A DNA stretch of 64,000 nucleotides. It comes from a virus. This document shows, piece by piece, positions 38,762-48,969 of the stretch. The notes under the pieces were generated by a model. That model saw only the letters and a program-made list of their open reading frames with translations, was not told where the DNA came from and made no database searches. Each line of letters starts with the position of its first letter. Position 1 is the first letter of the stretch. The position numbers and the translations under genes were made by a program. The DNA lies in the IMG/VR virus record IMGVR_UViG_3300032087_006376, positions 62,001-126,000 of that record, one strand, 5' to 3'.

Positions 38762-40629
38762 AGTGTTATGTTACTTATTTTGATGCTGGTTATGTTGGCC
38801 ATGCAAAATATCTATTAGAGTGTTTAAACAGGTTTTCCCAATACAAAATAATTTGTTATACGGTAAACTTTGATTATGAATGTGATCTTGATAACGTAAT
38901 TGTTGTTAAATATGAAATACCTTTCATTGGAGATATAGATTATAGATTATTTCTAAAAGGTGCGATATGTGAAAAATCTTTAGAAGACTTTCCTGATTAT
39001 GATTTCTGTTACATTGATGCGGATTGTCTTCCTTTTCCTAATATAGATGAAATATTTACATCTATAGATAAAATAACTAATTATCCATTACCTTGTCTTT
39101 CTCATTTTAAAGCAGTTAAATGCAACGATTCATTAAAACATGAAACAAATTTATGTGATATATTAAATATTAATTATTTAAATAAGTTTTCGCATCATCG
39201 TGGTGCAGGTATTATTCTGTATAACAAGTTATGTGATAATTTTATAAAATATTGGAGTTTTTTATGCCAAAGTGAAAAATTAATTAACGAATCAGAGAAA
39301 TTTGCACCGGGTCATGATGAAACTATACTGAATGCTCTACTTTGGAGAGATAATTCAGACAATAATATTGGAAAAGTTTATTTAAATACACCTTTGCAGG
39401 GAGATATTTATGAATATTTAGATTTTTTAACTGATCCAGTAGATGAAGATCCGCTTCGTGAGCCTTTTAGTGAAAAACCTTCCAAAATAAATTTACAAAC
39501 AGTAAAATGTTTGCATGGAAAATTAAACAATGATAACGCATTTAACTATTTCTTAGAAAAAACAAAAAAAATGGAATTTAAAGAAACAAAAAAACAGAAA
39601 ATAGCCGTATTATTTTCTGCATATAATTGTGCCGCGCATATAGATAAAGTTTTTGAGCCTTGGTTAGAGTTGAAAGACGAGTTGGGCTTGGTTTTGGCTG
39701 CGACAAATGGCAGATATAGTCTTTCACCGGAAGACAAAAACGATGCCAAAGGCTCTCATTCACTTTTAAAGTTGGTAGGCAAAAAATTGGACTTTCTTTT
39801 ACATTCATCAGGTACTGGAGAATTATGGACTGAAGAGCAAGGTAGAAATTATATGTTAAATTTCGCATTAGACCGGAATGTGGATTTAATATGGGTTATA
39901 GATGCTGATGAATATTATACGAAAGAACAAATTTTAAAAATTATTAATTTCATCAATGAAAATCAACATTTTGACAGTTATGACGTTCAATTCAAAAATT
40001 ACGCTTTTAAATATCCTTATTGGGTAGATGGTTTTAGTAAATCTGTTGTGTTTTGGGCTGACAGGCATGAAGGCGTTAAAGATTTTTATTTTGATTGCGA
40101 TATTAGGTATAAAGATGGATTGACGAACGATAATAATGAAAATAAAACTTTAATTTCCAAAAATATAGCTTTTGTTGATCATTATTCTTGGTTAGAGGCC
40201 GATCCAAGAACTTCAGATAAAATTATTAACCAAAATAGAAAATATGACGGACCAGAAGGTTGTAGGTGTGTTTTTAAGTATGATTCAGAAAATAAATTAA
40301 TTTTTAATAAAGATTTTTACGATAACAGAAATCTACCTGTTCCTATTGTTCACAAAACTAATAAAGAAAATAATTTTATTTTTGATATTATATATAAAAG
40401 ACAAGAGCATTGTTTTTATGTAGTTAATACACAAACAAATGACACTTTTGATTTTAATGTTTATGATGACAAAGGAGAATTACTATTTATGACGACTTTA
40501 ACAATCGCCCCCGGTGTTGATTATTATGTAAAAGCACAAAGACCTGTTACTGATGAAATGTTTTATAGGGTTGTGTCCAAGAAAAATCAAGATATTATTT
40601 TTGATAAAGAATTTCATTTAAATTTTTAA
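38758..40629 (+). CDS. Two-domain glycosyltransferase (GT8-like + GT2-like)
   Basis: 623 aa. Residues 1-270: nucleotide-diphospho-sugar fold with 'YDFCYIDADCLPFPN' (D-x-D metal site) and 'GHDETILNALLW'. Residues about 280-480: second domain, 'KIAVLFSAYNCAAHIDKVFE', 'ALDRNVDLIWVIDADEYYTK' (D-x-D). The C-terminal about 100 aa is beta-rich. Likely builds a surface or virion glycan with the following genes. Confidence 0.75.
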   Translation: MKCYVTYFDAGYVGHAKYLLECLNRFSQYKIICYTVNFDYECDLDNVIVVKYEIPFIGDIDYRLFLKGAICEKSLEDFPDYDFCYIDADCLPFPNIDEIFTSIDKITNYPLPCLSHFKAVKCNDSLKHETNLCDILNINYLNKFSHHRGAGIILYNKLCDNFIKYWSFLCQSEKLINESEKFAPGHDETILNALLWRDNSDNNIGKVYLNTPLQGDIYEYLDFLTDPVDEDPLREPFSEKPSKINLQTVKCLHGKLNNDNAFNYFLEKTKKMEFKETKKQKIAVLFSAYNCAAHIDKVFEPWLELKDELGLVLAATNGRYSLSPEDKNDAKGSHSLLKLVGKKLDFLLHSSGTGELWTEEQGRNYMLNFALDRNVDLIWVIDADEYYTKEQILKIINFINENQHFDSYDVQFKNYAFKYPYWVDGFSKSVVFWADRHEGVKDFYFDCDIRYKDGLTNDNNENKTLISKNIAFVDHYSWLEADPRTSDKIINQNRKYDGPEGCRCVFKYDSENKLIFNKDFYDNRNLPVPIVHKTNKENNFIFDIIYKRQEHCFYVVNTQTNDTFDFNVYDDKGELLFMTTLTIAPGVDYYVKAQRPVTDEMFYRVVSKKNQDIIFDKEFHLNF

Positions 40630-40632
40630 GTT

Positions 40633-41274
40633 ATGATACTGAAATCTTTAATAAATGTAAAAACTGAATGGGTGGGTGGTCCATTAATTCGCATATTAGA
40701 TGATAAATGCTCTAAATATGCGATGAATTTATTTGTTTATCATGATGGAGAATGGCGAAATATGTTCGAAAAGTGCAACATGCGACAAGGATCTTTTTTC
40801 GGTCCCGGTATTTTTTCTAGGCAGAAGTGGAGATTTAAAGTTCATGGAATGGTAGGAAATAATTTATCATTATTATACGATGAAATATATAATGAAGAAA
40901 ACAAAGTTGTCAGTGTGAAATTTGATAATGATTCTTATGGTAACCAAAGAGATTGGCTTTATCAAACTTTTGAATTAGCTAATAAATATAAGTTCAAACC
41001 AATTGTTGTTTCTAAGTTTTATAAAGTATTTAAAGAAAGTTTTAAGCAGTATGATATATTTTATGGTTTAGATGAATATGAAAAGGTTAAAGACATGAGT
41101 TATTCTTCATATGTTATTAAAAGAAATGATATACAATCTGCCACAGCGGATTCGTGGGAGGCGGGAGGAGTTTTTATAAATAATTCTGTTTTTTTAAAGA
41201 CTTGGCATCACAGGCAAGACTGGGTTGGTATGAATCATAAACAAGTTTTCAAGGATATAATGTGTTATGAGTAA
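40633..41274 (+). CDS. Hypothetical protein in glycan module
   Basis: 213 aa. 'DSWEAGGVFINNSVFLKTWH' and an aromatic-rich start. Located between a glycosyltransferase and the carbamoyltransferase and overlapping the latter by 8 nt; may be a transferase or partner protein, not recognised. Confidence 0.6.
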   Translation: MILKSLINVKTEWVGGPLIRILDDKCSKYAMNLFVYHDGEWRNMFEKCNMRQGSFFGPGIFSRQKWRFKVHGMVGNNLSLLYDEIYNEENKVVSVKFDNDSYGNQRDWLYQTFELANKYKFKPIVVSKFYKVFKESFKQYDIFYGLDEYEKVKDMSYSSYVIKRNDIQSATADSWEAGGVFINNSVFLKTWHHRQDWVGMNHKQVFKDIMCYE

Positions 41275-42841
41275 AATAGTAGGAATTCATTGTGGCTCAC
41301 ACGACACTTCTATTGCGTATATACAAGATGGAGAGATTAAATGTATTTTTGAAGAAGAGAAAATGACGGGTATAAAATCCGTTGATAATGTTTTTGCAGA
41401 TCCAGACTTAGGGTTAAGTTTGCTAAAAAATAAATTTTCTTTATCAAATAAAGATATTGATCATTTTTGTTTTGTTAATGGATACAAAAGAAATTTTTAC
41501 GGAAAGATTTCTCATGACGTACATTACCCTAGTATTGATTTATATTCTCATCATAAATGTCATGCTATAGGTTCTTATTTTACTTCAGGATTTAGCGGCA
41601 AGGTAATTTCAATAAGTCATGATGGAAAAGGTTATCATAGCAGAGGAAAAGTTTTTCTGTGTCAAGATGGAGGATTTCAACAAGTTCATTCTCAAAAAAT
41701 TTCTGTCACAGCTTCTTTAGCTGGACTTTGGGCCTGTGTGACAGCTCATCTCGGATGGAGAATGTTGAAAGACGAAGGCAAGGTCGTAGGTTTAGCTGCT
41801 CATGGAGTAGTAGATGAAGAAATGTATAGCTTAATGAAAAGTTGTTTCTTTTACAAAAACTATAATTTTTATCCAGCAGAATGGGAGAATCTTTGGCATT
41901 ATTGTTTTAATGAAATAAATGGTCATAAATTAAATGATGATTCATATAGAGCTAACTATGCAGCAACTTTGCAAAAATTTACTGAAGATATTATGTATGA
42001 ATATTTAAGGGATATTCATAATGATTTTCCAGATTTTAGAAAACTGTGTTTATCTGGGGGTTTATTTGCGAACGTTAAATTAAACAAGTTTATAAATGAA
42101 CTGGATTTCTTTGATGAAATTTTTGTTCACCCAGCAATGAGTGATTCAGGTTTAGCTTTAGGCGCAGCTATATGTAAAGCCAATGAGCTGGGAGAAATCA
42201 AAAATCCTTTCAAATTGAAGAACGCTTTTTACGGCCAAAGTTTTTCAAAAGCAGAATGGAGAGAAGAAATTTACAAACATAAAAATTTAAAGATAGATTT
42301 CTTTTCATTTGACAAAGTAGCTAAATTAATTGATCAAGGAAATATTGTCGGAGTATTCGCAGGAGCCACAGAATACGGCCCTAGGGCTCTTGGCAACAGA
42401 AGTATACTAGTTAGACCTACAGATAAAGAAACTCACGCAAAACTTAATTCTAGGCTGCAGAGGACCGAAATAATGCCGTTTGCTCCATCTATTCTAGAAG
42501 ATCATATGGAAGAAGTGTTTTCTGGGGTCAAATCTAAGTATGCTTCTGAATTTATGACTTTATGTTTTGATACAAAGCAGTCTTGGGTCGATAAAATTCC
42601 AGCCGTTATTCATGAAAAAGATGGAAGCTCCAGACCTCAGTCAATTAATAAAAGCACTAATTCTCATTTCTACAATATAGTTGACGCTTACAGAAAAATT
42701 TCAGGAATACCATTAGTGTTAAATACTTCTTTTAATGCTCATGGAGAGCCAATTAATAATTATCCTCATCAAGTTGTTAAACATCTTTTAGATGGAAAAA
42801 TAGATTGCATAGCAACAGAAGATTTTATTATTAGTTTATGA
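41267..42841 (+). CDS. NodU/CmcH-family carbamoyltransferase
   Basis: 524 aa. Kae1-like N-terminal domain: 'IVGIHCGSHDTSIAYIQDGE', 'HHKCHA', 'SHDGKGYHSRG', 'LCLSGGLFANVKLN'. YrdC-like C-terminal domain: 'GATEYGPRALGNRSILV' and 'LNTSFNAHGEPINNYP'. Transfers a carbamoyl group from carbamoyl phosphate via carbamoyl-AMP to a sugar hydroxyl. Decorates the glycan made here (inference). Confidence 0.92.
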   Translation: MSKIVGIHCGSHDTSIAYIQDGEIKCIFEEEKMTGIKSVDNVFADPDLGLSLLKNKFSLSNKDIDHFCFVNGYKRNFYGKISHDVHYPSIDLYSHHKCHAIGSYFTSGFSGKVISISHDGKGYHSRGKVFLCQDGGFQQVHSQKISVTASLAGLWACVTAHLGWRMLKDEGKVVGLAAHGVVDEEMYSLMKSCFFYKNYNFYPAEWENLWHYCFNEINGHKLNDDSYRANYAATLQKFTEDIMYEYLRDIHNDFPDFRKLCLSGGLFANVKLNKFINELDFFDEIFVHPAMSDSGLALGAAICKANELGEIKNPFKLKNAFYGQSFSKAEWREEIYKHKNLKIDFFSFDKVAKLIDQGNIVGVFAGATEYGPRALGNRSILVRPTDKETHAKLNSRLQRTEIMPFAPSILEDHMEEVFSGVKSKYASEFMTLCFDTKQSWVDKIPAVIHEKDGSSRPQSINKSTNSHFYNIVDAYRKISGIPLVLNTSFNAHGEPINNYPHQVVKHLLDGKIDCIATEDFIISL

Positions 42842-45800
42842 ACTATTTCATTACTCATTGTGATAAAAATTTTTTAAAACACGCTGAAAGGCTTTTTGAA
42901 AGTTTAAAATTATTTTCAGATTGTAAGATTATATTTTATACTATTGATTTTGATTATAAAAATAAATTTGATAATGTAATACCGCAGAGATTAAACTCAA
43001 GAGATTTTACTTCTTCTTTAAGTGAAAAAAGTTCGCACTTTGTTGATAAAGCTTTTTTTGTTTTTTTGAAACCTATAATTGTTTTAGAGGCTTTAAAGAA
43101 TTTCGGAAATGAAAATTGTTTTTGTTACGTAGATGCTGATTGCATAGCAAGAAGTAGCTGTGACTTAGTTTTTGTTGAATCTGAACGTATAAGTTATTAT
43201 CCGTTGTTGAATTTAGGTTGCCAAGAGTTTATGTTGCATGGTGGGAGAGGTAATCCATTTACAATTAATGGAATGGATTTATCTTTGTGTTTAGAAGCAC
43301 CTTTATTGAGTAAGCTTGGTTTAGATGTAAATATTCGCACCACTAGTTATTTACAAACAGGAGTTTTTCTTTTTAATTCAAAATGTTCTCATTTTTTAGA
43401 AGAATGGAAAAATTTATGTTATTCCGATTTAATTTTAGAGGGCTGGCAATACCTGACACCTTTTCATGAAGAAACTGTAATTAATTGTTTATTGTGGAAA
43501 ATAAAAAATACTCAAAACTTAGATAGGGTTTTGATAAACATACCAGAAGAAGTGGATAATGTTGATTTGATGTTTAAAAAATTAGATGACCCTAAAGACT
43601 CTTTAGAAAGGATGACTTCCTTTTGCACCATTCCGTCAAAAGAATCTATGAAAAATTTACATTTTTTTCATGGGAAATGTAAAGATTCTATTTATAATAA
43701 AATGAAAGAAAATATGAAACAGTTTTATCTTTTGATTCATTCTTCCTCTTTGGGTGACACATTAGCTGCAACGCCTACATTAAGAAAGTTAAGCTCTGTT
43801 TACGGGAGTAAAATTAATGTTGTTACCCATGTGCCAGAATTATTTAAAAATAATCCATATGTTAACAAAGTATTTTCTTTTGATGATTTAAGTACATTAA
43901 ACTTGAAAAAGAACGCTAAAGAAGTATTTGAGACTTTTGTTGATATAGGTGGTAAAAATAAAAGAGGAGTAGAGAAAAAACACAGCACAATTGACATAAG
44001 ACAATTTCATGCTTTAGATTTAGGTTTTTGTTTAAGTGAATCAGAAATGGAATACGATTTTATTCCTGAAGAAAATCAGGCCGTAGATGATCTTCCTGAA
44101 GATTACATAGCTTTACATGTAGGATCAACTTGGCCTTCTAGAACCTACGAGAAAAAGAACTGGGAAGAATTAACTAAAACGTTAACATCTAAAAATATAC
44201 CTGTAGTTTTAGTTGGAAAAAATAGTCATGAAAAAGGTTTTTTTGAAATAGATAAAAAAACAATTGACATAAATGTTAATTTGGGTATTGACTTAACAAA
44301 CAAGTTAACGCTCTCTCAATGCTGGAATGTTATAAATAAAGCAAAAGCGTTTGTCACGATGGACTCGGGGTTGCTACATTTGGCGGGAACAACAGATGCA
44401 AATATTATTCAATTAGGATCTTCTATAAACAATAAACTGAGAGCTCCATTCAGAAAAAATTCTCAATCATATAAATATAATTATATTTCAGGTTCATGTA
44501 ACGCATTTTGTGCTTCCGATATTAAACACGGAATAAAAGAGTGGGGAACAATTCAAGGAGTGCCTCCACTTATAAATTGTTTAGAAAATAGAAGTTCTTT
44601 CGATTGTCATCCTTCAGTTGAAGATGTTGTAGATTGTATAGAAAAAATTATCACACCTTCTAAAAGAAAAAAAGTTTTATTCTTGGCTCCACACTTATCT
44701 ACTGGAGGTTCGCCAGCTTATTTGCTTTGGTTGATAAAGCAAAGAAAATCACAAGGTTATGACGTAAAAGTTGTTGAGTATTGTTATTACGGAGATTATG
44801 TTGTTCACAGAAACCATATAATAAATTTGGTCGGCAAAGAGAACTTTTTATCTTTTGGCGCTTTAAATGAAAGCGATGAACAATATGATGAAAAATCTAA
44901 AGATCTCATAAATCTTATAAAGAGTTATAATCCTGATGAAATACAATTAAATGAAATAGCAGAAATATTTAGTTTAAAAAAATTAACCGATGACATAAAA
45001 AACTTTTTGTATGATGACAACAGAAATTTCAAAATCATAGAAACTTGTCATACTTCTGAGTTTGATTTTGTTGATAAAAAATTAATGCCTGATGAGTTTC
45101 ATTTTTGCTGCGTTTATCATAAAAATTTGTGCAACTTGAATGTTCCATCAAAATTAGTTGATATGCAAATAGAAAAGAAATCTAAACCGGATAGAAATTC
45201 TAGTTTGATTAAATTAGGTTTGAATCCTAATTATTACCATGTTTTAAACGTAGCTCTTTTTCATGACAATAAAAATCAAAAGTTCTTATATCAAATAGCT
45301 GCCCAGTTACGAGACCAAAACGTTCAATTTCATTTCGTCGGCAATACGTGTTTTTATGATCATTGTGGATTAACGGAAGAAATGAAAACTCTCCCTAATT
45401 GTATAGTTCACGGTGAAAGAGATAATGTAGATGATTATATGGCGGCAATGGATCTTTTTGTTCTTCCGTCTCATAGAGAGCTTAATCCGTTATCAATTAA
45501 AGAAGCTTTATCATGGAACATGCCCTGCTTTATTTCAGATATAGAGACTTTAAGAAGTCAATATCAAAATGATGGATTAATTAATTTTATAAATGGTGAT
45601 AATTTAAAAAATTATATTTTAGATAACAAAGATAAAGTTAGTAACGTTCAAATAGATACTTTCGCTTTGTCTGATAAAAATATTTTTACTACTACCTTTG
45701 ATCCGAAACCAAAAATACAAATAGATGGCGATGATAAGTTTAGTTATGAAGTTTCGTTTATAAGAGAAAAAGACGATTTTATAGTTTACCAAACTACTAT

Positions 45801-46788
45801 AAATAATAATATGTGGGCGGGTTGCGATAAAGGTGGCGAGAGGATTAAGATTGTTGTAGAAAATTTAGTAACTAAAATCAAAAATGAGTTTTGTGAAGCT
45901 ATTGAAAATGAAATTTTACCCTCGCAAGAAAACGCTATAGATATAGTAAACGAATCGGGGAGTTTAGGAGATTGTATAGCTTGGGTACCTATGGTTCAAA
46001 GATACGCTGAGCTCAAAAAAACTAAAGTTAATTTTTATAGTCCTCACAAACAAATTTTTGATAAAGATAAGTATGATTTAGTAAACTTTTTTGATTATAA
46101 CCAAAAACCAGAATCTAAAGATTCCGTTATAAAATTATACTATAATGTATCAACTTCACATGATAATTCTTTGCAGGAAGTTGCATGTAAAATTTTAGAT
46201 ATTCCTTACGAAGAAGAAAAAACTGTTTTAATAAAAAAGAGTCGCTCTTCGTCTTTCCCTAGGAAGTATGTGTGCATAGCCACTCAATCTACCGCACAAG
46301 CTAAATATTGGAATAATAAAAATGGTTGGAAAAAAACTGTAAACTATTTAAAGTTTTTAGGTTATGATGTTGTTTGTATAGATAGGCACAAAACTTTTGG
46401 GGTAGAAGGCCATTACAACAAAATACCAAGTAATTGTATAGATAAAACTGGAGATATAAGTTTAGAAGATAGAATTAATGATTTATATAACTGTGAATTT
46501 TTTATTGGCTTAGGTTCAGGTTTGTCTTGGTTAGCTTGGGCTTGCCAAAAGCCGGTAGTAATGATATCAGGATTTTCTAAACCTTATGCCGAGTTTACCA
46601 CTAATTATAGAGTCATAAATGAAAAAGTTTGTAACGGATGCTGGAACAATAATTCTTTTGACTTCGATTCTTCAAATTGGCTTTGGTGCCCTGAAAAGAA
46701 AAATTTTGAATGCACAAGAAAAATCTCTTTTGAGATGGTAAAAAGTAAAATTGATTTATTAAGAAAAGAAAATAATTTACATGCTTAA
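42838..46788 (+). CDS. Giant four-domain glycosyltransferase (GT8-like, GT9, GT4, BAHT-like)
   Basis: 1316 aa. 1-290: GT8-like, 'CFCYVDADCIARSS'. About 298-600: heptosyltransferase-like GT9, 'FYLLIHSSSLGDTLAATPTL', 'ALHVGSTWPSRTYEKKNW', 'FVTMDSGLLHLAG'. About 617-955: GT4-like, 'LFLAPHLSTGGSPAYLLWL', 'LFVLPSHRELNPLSIKEAL'. About 1020-1316: a second GT9, with 'SGSLGDCIAWVPMVQRY', 'CNGCWNN', 'WLWCPEKKNFECTR', which matches the metal-binding Cys motif of bacterial autotransporter O-heptosyltransferases (TibC/AAH type). A single polypeptide could assemble a short heptose-containing glycan. Overlaps the convergent GT4 by 12 nt. Confidence 0.8.
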   Translation: MNYFITHCDKNFLKHAERLFESLKLFSDCKIIFYTIDFDYKNKFDNVIPQRLNSRDFTSSLSEKSSHFVDKAFFVFLKPIIVLEALKNFGNENCFCYVDADCIARSSCDLVFVESERISYYPLLNLGCQEFMLHGGRGNPFTINGMDLSLCLEAPLLSKLGLDVNIRTTSYLQTGVFLFNSKCSHFLEEWKNLCYSDLILEGWQYLTPFHEETVINCLLWKIKNTQNLDRVLINIPEEVDNVDLMFKKLDDPKDSLERMTSFCTIPSKESMKNLHFFHGKCKDSIYNKMKENMKQFYLLIHSSSLGDTLAATPTLRKLSSVYGSKINVVTHVPELFKNNPYVNKVFSFDDLSTLNLKKNAKEVFETFVDIGGKNKRGVEKKHSTIDIRQFHALDLGFCLSESEMEYDFIPEENQAVDDLPEDYIALHVGSTWPSRTYEKKNWEELTKTLTSKNIPVVLVGKNSHEKGFFEIDKKTIDINVNLGIDLTNKLTLSQCWNVINKAKAFVTMDSGLLHLAGTTDANIIQLGSSINNKLRAPFRKNSQSYKYNYISGSCNAFCASDIKHGIKEWGTIQGVPPLINCLENRSSFDCHPSVEDVVDCIEKIITPSKRKKVLFLAPHLSTGGSPAYLLWLIKQRKSQGYDVKVVEYCYYGDYVVHRNHIINLVGKENFLSFGALNESDEQYDEKSKDLINLIKSYNPDEIQLNEIAEIFSLKKLTDDIKNFLYDDNRNFKIIETCHTSEFDFVDKKLMPDEFHFCCVYHKNLCNLNVPSKLVDMQIEKKSKPDRNSSLIKLGLNPNYYHVLNVALFHDNKNQKFLYQIAAQLRDQNVQFHFVGNTCFYDHCGLTEEMKTLPNCIVHGERDNVDDYMAAMDLFVLPSHRELNPLSIKEALSWNMPCFISDIETLRSQYQNDGLINFINGDNLKNYILDNKDKVSNVQIDTFALSDKNIFTTTFDPKPKIQIDGDDKFSYEVSFIREKDDFIVYQTTINNNMWAGCDKGGERIKIVVENLVTKIKNEFCEAIENEILPSQENAIDIVNESGSLGDCIAWVPMVQRYAELKKTKVNFYSPHKQIFDKDKYDLVNFFDYNQKPESKDSVIKLYYNVSTSHDNSLQEVACKILDIPYEEEKTVLIKKSRSSSFPRKYVCIATQSTAQAKYWNNKNGWKKTVNYLKFLGYDVVCIDRHKTFGVEGHYNKIPSNCIDKTGDISLEDRINDLYNCEFFIGLGSGLSWLAWACQKPVVMISGFSKPYAEFTTNYRVINEKVCNGCWNNNSFDFDSSNWLWCPEKKNFECTRKISFEMVKSKIDLLRKENNLHA

Positions 46789-47823
46789 TGATTTGAAAAT
46801 CATTTCATAATGATTGCACTGTATTTCTATGGTAAAATTATGAACGGCATTTTTTAAACAATTTTCAGGATTGATTTCTTTATATCCTTTTCTTACGGCA
46901 AAGTTAAATTGCTGGTAGGTTGAGCATCTAAACCCAGTGTAACTTTGTTTAACTGTTTCAGTAAACCCTCCAAAATCCGTTGTTATGGTCGGTGTGCCTG
47001 AAAATTGGGCTTCTATTACTGTCCAGTTGCATGGTTCAACAAAAAAACTTGGAGCTAGTAAAAATTGAGCATCAGATAATAATTTTTTTCTTTCTTCTGG
47101 CTCTACGAAACCAAGCATTTTGCAATATTTCGTGTCTTTAAGTTTCAATATATTTGGTCCTGCAAAATATATTTCTTGACCAATTGCGTTGCACATGTCA
47201 TACGCAGCCTTAGCCCCTTTCTGTTCTGTGACTCTACCTAGAAAAAGAGCTATATTAGATTTTTGTTTTTTGAATAAAAAATCTTCTTTTTTAAAACCGG
47301 GATAAACTACAAACTCTTTGTTGAAATGAACATTTGTTTTTGATGCTCCGTGAAGTTTGTGCATTTGTGAATAAGTTTCAAACATTTTAATTTGAGCAAA
47401 CATTGAATCATATCCGATGCTAGGTTCTACAATTATTGCTTTGTCTTTAAAATTTTCTACGCAAGGCTCATGTGCAAACCCAAACCAACACAATATAAAT
47501 TCATTTGGAGATTTTATTCTATTGTTTAATTCTTTAATGCAGTTGTCGTTAAAAATTTTTACAGCTTCAGTGTGAACGCTTTGATTAAATCCTTCTGTTT
47601 TCCAAAGGTTTAAATCTTGATAGCTTCTTTCTAATATTTCGTCGTTTGTTACAGTGATATGTTCTGTGCATGTGACTTTAGAATTTTCATGTCCATAATG
47701 ATAAACTGTGTGACCGCGTTTAGTCATTTCTTCACAGAACTTATAAACTTTTTGAGTAAAAGCACATAAGGACATCTCTTTTCTGGTGGGAGCATAAGGA
47801 ATACTCAAACAGTGGAAAATCAT
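46777..47823 (-). CDS. GT4-family glycosyltransferase
   Basis: 348 aa. C-terminal GT4 fold: 'IALFLGRVTEQKGAKAAYDM', 'YCKMLGFVEPEERKKLLSDA', 'FFVEPCNWTVIEAQFSGTP' (E-x7-E donor-site region). Lone minus-strand gene closing the glycan module, convergent with the giant transferase and divergent from phoH. Confidence 0.85.
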   Translation of the reverse strand: MIFHCLSIPYAPTRKEMSLCAFTQKVYKFCEEMTKRGHTVYHYGHENSKVTCTEHITVTNDEILERSYQDLNLWKTEGFNQSVHTEAVKIFNDNCIKELNNRIKSPNEFILCWFGFAHEPCVENFKDKAIIVEPSIGYDSMFAQIKMFETYSQMHKLHGASKTNVHFNKEFVVYPGFKKEDFLFKKQKSNIALFLGRVTEQKGAKAAYDMCNAIGQEIYFAGPNILKLKDTKYCKMLGFVEPEERKKLLSDAQFLLAPSFFVEPCNWTVIEAQFSGTPTITTDFGGFTETVKQSYTGFRCSTYQQFNFAVRKGYKEINPENCLKNAVHNFTIEIQCNHYEMIFKSLSM

Positions 47824-47851
47824 ATATATATAGTGTAATAATAATTACTAT

Positions 47852-48583
47852 ATGTCAACAAAAAAACGTAGGCAACCAAAAGGAACAATAAAAGAAGTTT
47901 TAGACGAAAATGTATTTAGACAAGTTAAATTACAAATTAAAAAATTTGATTTAACAGAAAAACAAAAAAGTTTAGTGGAGTTAGCTTTCCAGCATGATAC
48001 AAAAATAATTTTTATTAACGGGGTAGCAGGTTCATCAAAAACGTTTTTATCAGTTTATTGCGCGTTGCATTTATTAAACGCAAATCCAAAGTACGAAATA
48101 AAATATATCAGAACAATCGCAGAAGCAGGAGAAAGAGGTTTGGGCTCTTTACCCGGAACTGTAGATGAAAAATTCAATCCATTCATGATGCCATTGTACG
48201 ATAAACTAGACGAATTACTTCCTGTTACTCAATCTAAGTATTTAGAAGATCAAGGCTATATAGAAGCTTTTCCCGTAAACTTCCTGAGAGGTGCCACATG
48301 GAACGATAAGGTAATTATAGCAGACGAGGCTCAAAATTACTCTACAAAGGAGCTTGTGACGCTTCTGACGCGTATAGGGGAGGGAACCAAGATGTTTATT
48401 TGTGGCGACTCAATGCAGTCAGACATTGGCATGAAATCTGGGTTTACAAAAATATATGATTTATTCAAAAGTAAAGAAAGTGAAGAAAAAGGAATTCACT
48501 GCTTTGAATTCGAAGAAGCAGATATTGTTAGAAGTGAGATTTTAAAATATATAGTTAATGTATTTAAGAAATTAGATAAATAA
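47852..48583 (+). CDS. phoH: PhoH-like ATPase
   Basis: 243 aa. Walker A 'FINGVAGSSKTFLSV', Walker B 'VIIADEAQN', and the PhoH core 'YIRTIAEAGERGLGSLPGT' plus 'FLRGATWND' and 'MFICGDSMQSD'. PhoH-like RNA helicase/ATPases are common in phages; exact role unsettled. Start 19 nt after GTGTAA (47833). Confidence 0.92.
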   Translation: MSTKKRRQPKGTIKEVLDENVFRQVKLQIKKFDLTEKQKSLVELAFQHDTKIIFINGVAGSSKTFLSVYCALHLLNANPKYEIKYIRTIAEAGERGLGSLPGTVDEKFNPFMMPLYDKLDELLPVTQSKYLEDQGYIEAFPVNFLRGATWNDKVIIADEAQNYSTKELVTLLTRIGEGTKMFICGDSMQSDIGMKSGFTKIYDLFKSKESEEKGIHCFEFEEADIVRSEILKYIVNVFKKLDK

Positions 48584-48606
48584 ATTAAATTTGATATAAT
48601 ATATCA

Positions 48607-48969
48607 ATGAGTATTATTTATTGTTCTCAATGTGGCGCAAAAAGCGGTGCAGGTTCTAAATTTTGTTCTTCGTGTGGTAACGCTTTATCTAGTTTTGCTC
48701 CACAAAAAAAAGTCATTCAAGAAATAAATCCGCAAATAGAATCAGAAGGTGATTCTTTTAGGAGGCCCTCTAGATTAGCTTATGAAATACAAGACGGAGG
48801 TAATAATAAATTTAGTGCAAAAGAACTTTTTAATGCATCTCCCGTAAGCGATTCTGATAGGTTAAATAGGCCTGTGGATCAAACTCAAGATTTAACTCGC
48901 GAAGAATATTTAGCTCAATCATTAAAAGAATGTGCTCCTAGGGGGATGAGAGACATAGATGAAAGCTAA
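48607..48969 (+). CDS. Zinc-ribbon protein
   Basis: 120 aa. 'IYCSQCGAKSGAGSKFCSSC' is a double zinc ribbon; the rest is a disordered linker. TATAAT lies 6 nt before the ATG. Overlaps the sigma-like gene by 11 nt, so it may be functionally linked to transcription. Confidence 0.7.
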   Translation: MSIIYCSQCGAKSGAGSKFCSSCGNALSSFAPQKKVIQEINPQIESEGDSFRRPSRLAYEIQDGGNNKFSAKELFNASPVSDSDRLNRPVDQTQDLTREEYLAQSLKECAPRGMRDIDES

